From assembly GCF_003590095.1 (NCBI RefSeq), contig NC_039479.1:8370001-8434000 (forward strand): a stretch of 64,000 nt of DNA, written 5' to 3'. The position numbers and the translations under genes were made by a program. The stretch comes from Trichoplusia ni. Taxonomy: Eukaryota > Arthropoda > Insecta > Lepidoptera > Noctuidae. A model generated the notes under the pieces. That model was not told the origin of the DNA. It saw only the letters and a list, made by a program, of their open reading frames with translations, and did not search any database. Positions within the stretch are counted from its first letter, which is position 1. Each line of letters begins with the position of its first letter. Below, in pieces: positions 13,435 to 25,000 of this stretch.

Positions 13435-13858
13435 TCATCGAGTGTGATAATATATACCATCTTGTTATTTAATGCTATTGAATATTTGTAGTCGACTCCA
13501 TAGTACTTTTTTACGATAGATTCACGAGAATGACTGTAATCATAAAACTTGTAATGTAAATACTCCCTTCTTCATAGCAACACAATAATTTATACATAAT
13601 TTGAGATTATAATATAATTTATATGCGTACGATTTGTGATTTCGTATATTTATATTTCATATAATTATAGCACAAAGTTGCTTCTGTATATTGTATTGTA
13701 AGAAAACAAATTGTGTTGTTTACACAGCTTCACAGTAACAGCTATCAGTAGTGACTTGCAATTTTGTAATGAAAACAATGATAATAATATGTCTACAACG
13801 AAAATGTTGGAAAAAAACCTTTTTATTATTTACTTCGATAGATGAATTGTAAATATTC

Positions 13859-13864
13859 AATAAA
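13859..13864 (+). terminator. Proximal poly(A) signal for AVL9
   Basis: AATAAA lies 425 bp after the AVL9 stop. The 3' UTR between is AT-rich. Confidence 0.45.
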
Positions 13865-14516
13865 ACCAATCACCAATTCCAATTCTGTTGTATAATAATA
13901 TTTTTTTAATTTATTGGTGCTCTTATTTTAATCTCAATCATTCCTACTTAATTCGAATTAGTATTTTAGATGTAATTTGTATATGTTTGTGCGAAGAGCG
14001 TCTCACTCTAAGCAATTTTCATATATTATATTGTTAAGATATAAAGATACAATACATGTTGACCAGTGTCTTCAGCATTATGATAATGTGCTTATGTTAC
14101 TGAGGCTACTTGTATTTGGAACTAACGCCTATATAAACCTTATTTGTAACCCGCTCTTCCATTGGAACCTGTAGTATATATGTCCTGGTTGGCAACTGTA
14201 GATACTAGTTGATGCTGGATCGTACACCTAGTTTGTGATCTCAAAATCTTAGTTTGTTGTTAAAATTCTGAATAGCATTATATTTTGTTCAGTGTGCGTA
14301 AATAGTTATTGAACTGTGTTAGAACATTATTTACGTAGGTTTAATGTTCACAATAAATAAGTAGAATATCAAGCGTTTTTGAATTTTCAATTTAACAGAA
14401 AATGCTCTCTATGTTATATAAAATTAAATTTTTGATGCAAATGTAAGGGAGCAACAATGAAATACGACTAAAATTTTTATGATGTGATTACTTGCCAATA
14501 TCTGATATTGTAAACA

Positions 14517-14522
14517 AATAAA
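14517..14522 (+). terminator. Distal poly(A) signal for AVL9
   Basis: AATAAA lies about 1.08 kb after the stop, the last good signal before the convergent gene. A TTTTTGTTTGG U/GU-rich stretch follows about 30 bp later, as for a cleavage element. Confidence 0.5.
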
Positions 14523-14611
14523 GTATTATAAAAGTGACAGGCACATGTTTCTTTTTGTTTGGCACTTATGAAAAGTTTAAAAGGTCAATAAGTTTAATGG
14601 TGGATTTAAGT

Positions 14612-14617
14612 TTTATT
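14612..14617 (-). terminator. Poly(A) signal for the long Kidins220 transcript
   Basis: TTTATT on the plus strand is AATAAA on the minus strand. It lies about 470 bp past the long-form stop codon and about 90 bp from the AVL9 distal signal, so the two genes end tail to tail. Confidence 0.45.
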
Positions 14618-15086
14618 TAACGTTCTACAGTCGTGGTTAACACAAAAAAGTGATGCAGTATGTTATAAAAACCATAACTACAGATTGTTCATTGGGAACA
14701 AATAAAAGATATACTTAAGGATATAATTATCACAATACTGGGTCAATCATTACATTTAAATGCAATCTGTCAAACTAAAATATGTTTTCGTGTCATAAAG
14801 TTTCATCTATTGGAGCTGTCAAAATGGTAAGGTGTATTTATGTAAATTTTCACGAATTTGTTCTTCACCATTCTGGCGATATTTTTTCTAGCTACGATAA
14901 AATTACGCCGAGACTATATAAAAATATAAATTCCTTTTGGAAATATATAGCTTCGGCAGTCTTCGACTAAAACATACCACACCCTAATCATCATCGAAGC
15001 GTTGCCGCCACGCAACGAGCGGCTACACTTTCGATTGAGTCTCGGCCGCGAGCAACAAAATAAGAGTAGCGTGCCTGACGAGCTCG

Positions 15087-16012
15087 TCACACGGCCGAGT
15101 CGGGCTCGTCCCAGGGCCAGGGCGGGCCCGCGTCCAGCGCGTCCTGGCGCCACAGCGAGCGCGCGCCGTCCGACGTGCCCCGCGCCAGCAGCCGCATGTT
15201 GTAGGGCTCCACCATGTTGCCCAGCGACACGCTGCTGGGCGCCCGCTCCAGGCGCGCGCGCGCCCCGCCCTCCGCGCGCTTGTCGCCCGGCAGCAGGTCG
15301 AAGGCCGCGCCCGCCGACTGCGGGGACTCCAGCTCGGTCACGTCGGAGCGCGGCGACAGCTCCGCGCTCGTGGGCGTGCGCTCGGCACTGCCCGCGCTGC
15401 TCGCGCCCGCCAGGGTGGACGCCTCGGACGGCGGCCCGGGCGACGCCGGGGCCGCCGCCACTGCCATTGGTGCGCCCACCGGTGACACTAGGGGCGCAGA
15501 TTCGTCGTCGCTAGCTTCGTCTCGAACGGGACTTCTTTCTCGTGAGCCTCCCCGTGACATAATTTTATCTCGCAGCCGTGTTAACCTCTCTGCGGAGCTA
15601 ACCTTTCGTAGGATATCGGCGGTCCGGCGCAGGCCGCGCAGTTTGAGGTCCACGACGGGTGAGCCGGTCTTGGTGGAGTCCTCGACGGAGCGCGAGCGGG
15701 CGGCGAGCGCGGCGGCGCCGGGCGGGTCATCAGGCGCGTCGTCGGGCACGAGCAGCGAGCAGGGCCGCGAGCGCGGGGCGGGCGGGGCACGCGCCCCACC
15801 TCTGGGCCGCGCGCTGAACGTAATCTGGCCGTCGTCATCGGAGTCGTCCTCGTTCTCGACGTTGAAGGTGACGGCGGGCGGGTCGCCGGGCGGGCGGCGC
15901 CGGAAGCTGCCGCCCTTGAGGATGGAGGGGTCGCGTCGCAGCGCGCGCGGGCTGCCGGCCGGGCTGCTGCACAGCGAGCCCGCCAGCCGCAACTGCAGCG
16001 TGCTCTCCTCGT
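15087..16012 (-). CDS. Kidins220: Kidins220 long-form terminal exon, ends in a PDZ ligand
   Basis: The exon follows a TCTTTCAG acceptor and joins in phase 1 to the donor at 17699 (CAG|GTGAGC). It encodes about 308 residues that are Ser-, Arg- and acid-rich, including an acidic patch NEDDSDDDG and SRGGSRERSPV. It ends WPWDEPDSAV. Vertebrate Kidins220 also ends in a class I PDZ-binding motif, and S-A-V fits S/T-x-hydrophobic. The exon is extremely GC-rich beside AT-rich introns. That leaves a 279-codon stop-free frame on the opposite strand, which I treat as a shadow. Confidence 0.85.
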
Positions 16013-19000
16013 CTGAAAGAGACGCTAATGTGTATCAAGCCGGAGAAGACTGAATATATACACAGAACGTGCGCGCGTGCTGCGGAACAGAAGGAGTGAA
16101 GGATCAGGAAGCGCCGGAGCGGCGCGGAGGGAGGAGTACCTGTGTGTGCCGCCTGCAGCTGCGCAGCTCGCCGCCGGGCCTAGAAACTGGCTAAGGACTG
16201 AAATCAAACTACGTTCTATAACTGTTGTATATTTATTACTCGGTAAATAGTGAAACTTTTGCCTAACATGAAGGAATGATAATACAATAAGTGTAAAGTA
16301 CATCAACTAAGAGGACCGTTGGTGACCCAATTTTAATATCACAATCGAAATATCTTACATTTACAGATAAAATTAACAATTAAGAAGGCCTATCTATTCA
16401 GTAACTGTCTAAAGACTCTAAGGCTAAGGATATGTTAAAATACAACAATTATCTTAAAAGATTGCTACCTATCACTATTACAAAGAATATTTAAAATGAA
16501 CAATCATCTAAACAGATAACGAGTATTATTGTTTTACGGTAGATTCACACATTCAATATTATCGTTTATGGTCATATGTATAATTTTTAACAAGGAATAT
16601 TATAGAAAAGAAAAATTTTCTAAAATTTAAGTTAAGACTATACAAACAAGTATCGATGGCACATGTTATTCTAACATATTCTAAAATCAAACAAAAATTC
16701 GTCACTTGATTCTAAAATATGCGTTTTTTGATACGACACAAAAGGGCCTATAACTAAAGTAAAAAGGCAATATTTATTGGAATGCAAAATTAGATATAAA
16801 CTGACTTCAGCTAGCAGACTTATGTACTGTTTTATTATACTATTTGTCAAACAGGAATGAGTTAATATTAGTAAACGTTTCAAACATGACAAAAGCACGT
16901 TACGGCTGATTGTACTTCTAGAACTCATGTGTCAATCACAAATATTAATAGAACTAGGTTTCACTGACAAATGGTATAATTCCAATTGCGCCACTAGCTG
17001 GATACAGATAGCGGATTACAATCAAATAATATAAAACTAAACTAAAATACTTTCACTAATACAATTTTGACAAAATATAAATGTTTCGTAAGTGCATTAA
17101 AATAGCTATATGCATGTTTCGTTTTTGTCTTATTAAGATATGAGCAAGTAGGCAGTTAAATGAGAAGATTACTTAAAATCACAAAGTAAAATGTCTTTTA
17201 CGATTCATTGTGCAGTACAGTATACAATTACATATTTATTTTACAGCAAGAAAGCAGAACAAGCTTCAAAGTCATTACGAAAAAGCAGGTGTCCATCGTG
17301 CTTTAGTATTTTGCCAGAACAAAATAAGTACAAATAATGTTATAAACTTAAGATTGCAAATAAATTATTATATTTTTGGAACACATTGAAATGCCTCTGC
17401 GATAGTACGTTCTAGAGAATAAATAAGAACTTAATATTATCACAATTCAACTCTTATTTAATAGTATGATAAGATTGAGCGTCAACGTTCGTCACAGGGA
17501 TGGTGACAGGTTAGCTTACAAGCAAACGCTGCTATGTTGCATAGCGAAGGATTGAAACCGTAGATGTTGACGGTGCAGTTTAGAGGAAGACATCATCGGC
17601 GAGGTTGACGACGACGTGTTCCGCGCGCGGCTCGGGCGGGGTGTCGGGCGCGGCGGGAGGGGGGCGGGGGTTCTCGCGGATGGTGTGGAGGGGCTCACCT
17701 GGGTGCGAGGGGGGCTCCGACTGCATCACGTCCTCGAGCGCCTCCTCGTTTAGAGTCTGCAGCGCGCCGCAGATCATCTGCTCCTCCAGAGTTACCTGCA
17801 GTCAAGGAACTCACAGTTAGTCGCATGTATTATTTCAATTTATATTAAGACATCATCCATGTATGGATATATACATCACCATCTCTGTAACTATTTGATT
17901 TCAGATATTGATCGTTATTAAACAAAAACATATATTATTTTTAACTATTTAGCAGCATTACCACAAGCTGGCATGCTGTTCTATCGCTATTCCACTAGAT
18001 TCTCAGTACAGCACAACAGTACAGTAGAAAAGTAGCTCAGTGTTTTGAACAGGTTGTCATATTCGATATTTTTGTTTCATCAGTAGATGGCGAACTTAGG
18101 TATTAGTCTGTGCGCAGGGTTTGACATCATTGACCGTAGAATCCCTAAGCAAAGTAAAATAGGTAGAGGGTGCGATATATTGAGACGTCGTAATTTTTGT
18201 ATATTAGTAGTTACATAAACGTAATCACTAGACATTCATTAAATTATGCTTTATTAAACGTGTAAACAAGGTGTACCTACTGTACCTAGATATAAAACAC
18301 ATGTGATTAAGACAGAGAACAGGGGAGCATAAAATAAACAGTTACATACAAACTACTCGGGATTTACATAAAACATAACGATAAATTTGTGCAATTTGAA
18401 CTAAAATATAAATCTATTCAATACTCGTGCGTTTATTATTTCTACTTGTGTTTTGTTACTATAATAATCACCTGATATTCCGCGTATGGCTGCAAAACAC
18501 ACGACAAATTAATTGTAATATTGTAGTCGAAGTATCGATATCTTTAGTATAAACAAAGTCTTAAATTGTTTTATACTTTCGATATCTGTTAGAACAACGT
18601 AATTCGGTGTTGTCGTTTTGACACCGGTTCGGCATGATTTTACCTTAATATTTAGAGGCAATACGTTAAAGATCAACCTAACCGAAGAGAGCTACATACA
18701 TTTTTTAACTCTCACATTTAAGTGTATACTTGCATCTCGTTCGCTCTAAAATTAACTGGTATGGAGTTAATTAACACAGAGCAATGTAGATATAAGTACA
18801 CATGAATGTCGAGATTGGAGAACTAACTGAAACTTGTCTCTTCTTTAAGCCTTTTATATATTTTTCTTAACGGTTTGTTAAATCGCTGCTTACCTGTTTC
18901 TCAACATTGGACGGCCGACTGCGTTGGTGTTCTAATGCAGGTCTCGGCTTGGCCGAATCGATTTCTACCTCAGGCGCCTTTTCTGTTAATACTGGAGAAA

Positions 19001-22000
19001 GTAGAGTGTTGTAAATAAAAAATAGTTATACATTACGATAGGATGCTTAGTATAATTATTACAAAAAAAAATATATTATTTTGAACTTTGTCAGTAATGA
19101 CAGCAATTATACTTTTTGAAAGGATATTGTCGGTAAAATAGATTACATATTTACCTGCGACTGCCGGTACAGTTGAAGGCATGTTAGCTTCAAGTTCACG
19201 TAGGTTTACGATTAGCAACTTGAAGAGTTCCCAGTCTCCGAACGGTAGGTCGAGAATCTGATAAAGATTTGAATTAATATAGTAAAGAGTATAGTAGTTT
19301 ACGATGGTTTACAATCCATAACCTGGTTTGTTATACAGGTATACACCAGTAGTGGTTTAATACATGACGTAGATATTTGATAAAGTGTAGTGAATATTCT
19401 TCTCTTACATGAAGCTACGTTAATAATTCTCGATTGCTAGGTCGTAGCTCTAAGTACATGATGGCTCACCGGCTGCAGGTCGGGCAGGCGGCACACGGCG
19501 AGCGCGAGCCCGCACACGCGGTGCGTGGCCAGCGCCGTGGCCGCGGCCGTAGCGCCCGCGCCCAGCGCCTCGCGGACCACGCCACACACGCGCTCCACAC
19601 TCAGCGTCGATAGGCGGATGTTGGATACGTCGGTCTGCAGACATACACTATTTTAAATACTGGACTAAAGTTTTGTTTTTCCGGTGTCTCTAGAATCATT
19701 GACGTTGAAAAACTTTTATATAATGTCAAAACAACAGCGCCATCTGTTGTCAATTTTGTGACAAAATTTTCGATGAAGACCAGCACTTCAGTCTTCTTCT
19801 TTCACCGTCAAATAATTGACACATAAACATGAGTTATCAGTACTTAATATAGGTAATAATAATAAATAAATAATAAATGCGGACAACATCACATACATTG
19901 TTCTGAGCCCAAAGTAAGTTGCTAAAGCACTTGTGTTATGGAATTCAGATACAACGAAGGTACCACAAACACCCAGACCCGAGACAATGTAGAAATGTGA
20001 ATTTTTACATTGACCCGACCGGGGATCGAACCCGGGACCTCAGAGCTAGCGACACCTTGAAACCGGTGCGTACGCCACTCGACCACGGAGGTCGTCGAAA
20101 TATATGTAAACTAAGTTACGTACCAGTCCAGGGAAGGCAGATCTCAGCATGTGGTAGGGGTTCTGCGTGGGTTGCTGGTTTGGTTGTTGCTGTGGCGGTG
20201 GTTGTGTGTACTGCGGCTGCGGGAACTGCGTGGAGATGGGCTGCGGAACGAAGCCGGTGCCGGTTGGGTTGGCCCAGCCCACCCACATCTGCTGTGTAGG
20301 AACTGCGCCTGCCGGGCCTGGGTTCGGGGTCGCTGAACGCTGTAAGTGCAAATCCTCTAATCAAATACACGAAAAACAAGTCAGAGACCTTGTGCCATTG
20401 AGTTCACTATTATGTTTAGCCAAATGTAAGAAAATACTTACATGTTTCCTCGGAAACAGTTTAGAGTGCGGCTGACGCTGATGCTGTGATCCCCACATCA
20501 CTCCCGCAGCAGCGCCTCCAGCGCCCGCGTCCTCTTCCACACCGCTCTGAAGTTGTTCCTCTGCAAACATCATAGTTCATTAGTAAATATACACAAAATG
20601 TAGGAATATTTACTGTAGTGCTACGCATTCTAATGCATTCGAACAGTGAGACAAAAGCACATTAAGAAACCGCACTCAACGTCACAGATTGTCTACCAGT
20701 CTTGCCACTCAAATACCTCAGAAGGCAACTGGCACTTGCACGTACACTATACATTTTTTTTCAGTAGTTTTGTCATTTTCAGAACATACCTTTGATAAGT
20801 TTCTTGATATACGGGTCCAGATTGATGGTAAAAGGCAGAAATATCTTGAGGTCGGCCGCGGTGAGGGTTGCACGATGGAAACTCAGAAACACTTCCAACT
20901 TGCGCTCGTCGCGATCTAACTCCATTAGGGTGCTTGCTTCACGGAGACCGCTCATGAGGGGTTTTACTCTGAAAAGTATAAAGGTTATCATCATTTTGTT
21001 TTTATTGTTTTACTTTTCTATTGGCTCAATAAAGTTTTAAAAAGAGAGAGAGACTGGGGCTACGCATGGTCAGCAGCATTGTTGTTAGTATAGCTGAATA
21101 CTGACTTAAATATTTGCAACTGATTAAAATTGTATGAAAACACACAGAAAGTACAAAATTTAAGTATGTTAGCTATACGAATTTTTCAGGTACACTTATT
21201 ATATTATACTAACTTCTCATATATATTCTTCAGTGAAGTGGAGTCATCGATATGTTCCTCATACGTCTCGTGGTGGTAGATAATCCAAGAGGTGCGGAAC
21301 GGCCACTGCTCAGTTAGGTTCACCCACGACGCCAGCTGATACCAGTTGAACTCGATTTGGAATGCTTTTAGAAGTCGACCTATGAAAAATACGTGGTGTT
21401 ATTTATACAGATGACTATTTCATGCTCCTAAAGTAGTTCAGTTCACAAAAACTAATTGTGTAAGGCACCAATGACTTTCGTTCTTAAAATATTTTGAAAT
21501 CGTTAGTATTTTTTAACATGTTGGTTTCAATGCTCAATGCGAGAAAAAGCTGTGGCCACGGACGATGCGACCGACTCTTGTCGAACGCAAGCAAGGCTCG
21601 AGGGTATCTATTATATCCGACTTACCAGTAACATAGAGTACGTTCATCAGCCGCCGCATGCTCCTCGGGTTGACATCGCTGAAGTAGTCGTCAGTCAGCA
21701 GCACGCGGTTGAGGTCGGCCGCGCCCGCGCCCCCCGCGCCCCCCGCCGCGCGGTGCAGGCCCGACGCTACGGACGACGCGACCGACTCGGACGGGCGCAG
21801 GCGACGCTCGCGGGCCGCTTGGCCCTTGATGCGCTCTTGGCTTGACATTAACTCTGATGTCGAGGATAGACGACGGGCTGATACCTGGGAAATAATTCGT
21901 TTTAAAATGATTAAGGCCAAACCAAGTAAGTATATGTGATCAAAATATCAGTGACAATATTTCAATGTTAAGTTTTCTTGAATTATGACTATAAACCCAG

Positions 22001-25000
22001 TGTAACTCACAGATCTTTGCAGGGACGTAGAGAAGTCATCAGCGGCGATGGCCTGCATCCTTCTGGAGGCAGTCTGCTGGGCTGCCTTGACCCTCCTGAG
22101 CGCAGAGTTCTGAAGGTAGAACGGCAGTTGCACCATGTTCCGCAGGTAGTCCCACCCGCCGATGTTGCTCTCGCTAAAGGCGCGGCGACTGTTCACCTCC
22201 ACTGCCTACTCGATTGTAAATGGTAGGTAATTAGGTCTTGCTTCTAGTGCGTCAATGATTAGTTTTAATAATATGAGTTTGTTACCAAAATACTTCTAGG
22301 TATCGTACTTATTATTTAATTTTGTCTTGTCTTGACTACGAATGGAGTTAACATTCTTGAAGTTTTCGTTTGTTAGATATATATATGTGGTAAGTTATTT
22401 ATTTAGGTTTGCTTTTATTTTCTTTTATAACAGCTTCTTTGTTTGTTGTGTAATTGCTAGTACAGCTTATTATATGTCACATATCCTATTGATTTTCTGA
22501 GTATTTAATTGATATATGTATATTTTAGTGAGATGCAAAACGTATTTTTATAAATAAATTTAGATAGGTAGCTATGAGATGAAAAATTTTATAAAGTAAT
22601 TTTAGTATACAAAACTACCTATATTATTAACTTACTTAAAAAAAACATGAAATTCTAAGTAAATTGATACAGTAGAGTTCCATCTATACACAGAAAAATA
22701 AAAACAACAAAATGTATACACGAAACTTCCTAACATGCAACACATATGATTTATATTTACATTTGAAGGGTATACGAAATATACAGATTTATAAGAAGTA
22801 TATAGTTTGAGGGTAAAACAATCATGCAGTACATGATATAAGGGTATCGACACAACATCGAGTTTCACAAAGCTATAGGAAATAAGGTGAACACCAAACA
22901 GACAGATTCTTAACTGACCTCCATCCAAGCAACCTGTATGGAATGTATAATACTAATAAGAAACTGTCTCTTTTATATCTGTTTAATGCGTTTTGTTAAT
23001 TTTAAGTGACTTTTAGACGATCTTATAAATAAAAGTATGGCGCGAAACTATTGTTATGTTCTCTATTACAATTGTACTATTGAAATTTATATTACGCGAG
23101 ACTGTGTGTTTGATCCTAAAAATATGAAGCTACTAATTTATAGTGTTTTTATAAAATTTTTCGTTTACAAGTTCGTTGAAGCTTATGCATCAGTGTAAGA
23201 GATAGTATTAGGGTAGGGCAGAAGAGGGCCTCACATCCAGGAGGCGACAATGAAATATCGAAACAAGTGATCTTTATAATTTAGTTTAACCCACTAATCT
23301 ATTACCTTAAATTAATAATATACTGTTCGGTAACATGCTTTGATACTTTTGATAAGGCCTTCGGTTTTGATAGACTATGTAAACTGTAGTATAAAGTCAA
23401 TTATAGAAATATTTTAAGTTTGCACGACTTATGACTAATCGCAACGATTTCGAAGACAACGAAACACACATTTGGGTTTATTGTCGTTTTAGAAGACTTG
23501 CACTTTAAATTTTAGGTCAGTATTTATATTTTCCCTAACATCAGCATAATCTGCGTACATATCAGTAAATACGAGAATCGGAATAACAGCTTACTATAAC
23601 TACATTGGAAAGAACGGATAGTAAACGAAACGAAATCGTAGACAAACATGTTTGTAGCATATTACTTTCGAATTCACAATCATTTTTGATAATTACCTTG
23701 CTTATGATATGCGGGTCAATCGCCAGTAGCAATATGAATGGGCTCTTTGGGTCTGAGCAGAGTGCGTGTACAGCGTTGAGTAGCGCCAGCACTTTTTCCT
23801 GTTCACAGCTGTCCAAGGCATCGACGACTACTACAAGGCGGGTTTGTTGTCCGGTGAACGCGTCTAGACATGACACCTGGATGGGGAATGGTAAAACGGT
23901 TATTTTTTTTGCCAAAAATAAACGCTTGATAAAATTTTATATAAAGTTAAACTAAAAAAATCAATTTAGTAACGTTTTTTTTTCAATATAAATCGTGTAT
24001 CATAGGGTTTATTTTTGTTTCAAATCCTTTCTTCGGATGTTCTTACTACTATTTATTTTAATAGGAAAGGTTAAAGCTACATACAAATAATTACACAACT
24101 TAGATTGATAAATGCCAAAAAAGGCGTCCACAAGAAGACAACCAGTCTTTATGTACATATAATTGTTAAATAAATATTTTGTTGAGGTAAGCCCTCAAGG
24201 TATCTTCATGAACAGCTATGTGTAGATGCAGTGATACTGACCATGTGCGTGAGCGCCTGCACCTCGGGGCGCAGCGCGAGCGTGGGCGCGCGGCGGCGCG
24301 TGGCGCGGGCCAGGCGCGCGCGCGGCGGCTGCAGCAGCGCGGCCAGCACGCGCCCGCACGTGTACAGGTTGGCCAGCAGCGCCGCGCCGCTCACCGCGCC
24401 CGCGAAGATCACCAGCCCCTGTTGGATATCACGCCGCCTGAACGACGGGCCGAGCGCTCAGTCACCCGCCTACATCATGTGGACCCTGCCTTCTTAACAC
24501 TACCACTACGAACCTACGATACTACGTTCGCTCATTTTCTATTCAGCCTGTTACTATCAGAGTAGAGGCAAAGCTCAGTTTAACAATATTCTCCTTGATA
24601 ACTACTGTTCATATTCTTATTTATTGTTAAAACCTACTATCCACTTTAATTCATCGTTGCAATAAATATAACCCGATTTTTTTACTCAACGCTTTTAAGC
24701 CGATAAAATGATCTCCCTCCTAATAACCTAGGTATCAAATAAATAATACGTAATGACCTCAAAATTATTAACAGTTATATAAGCTAAAATACTTACTGCG
24801 AGTCAGAATCCCTGTCGGTTAAGTACATGATAAGTACACACAGGCCGATGAGGAAGCACGTGAAGACCAGTTCAAACGTCACTATGTGTGGTATACAGCA
24901 AACGCGACGCCATCTGTACACAACATGAAAAACAAAGGATAAAATAGATTCTTACTGTTTTGTAGAGGGCGCTACTATAGACTGGTAAGGCTACAAGATG

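Noticed and set aside
15214..16053. 279-aa plus-strand open frame
   Set aside because: It lies opposite the Kidins220 terminal exon, whose minus frame has phase-consistent splicing and the expected PDZ-type end. GC-rich exons commonly leave the other strand open.
20014..20095. A functional tRNA gene on the minus strand
   Set aside because: A and B boxes are present, but the acceptor stem does not pair fully and the sequence continues into a SINE body with a simple-repeat tail.
24411..24424. Acceptor CCAACAG directly before GGGCTGGTG for Kidins220 exon 24437-24242
   Set aside because: It would put a stop in frame. The upstream acceptor GTTCAG at 24440-24438 keeps phase and fits the protein.
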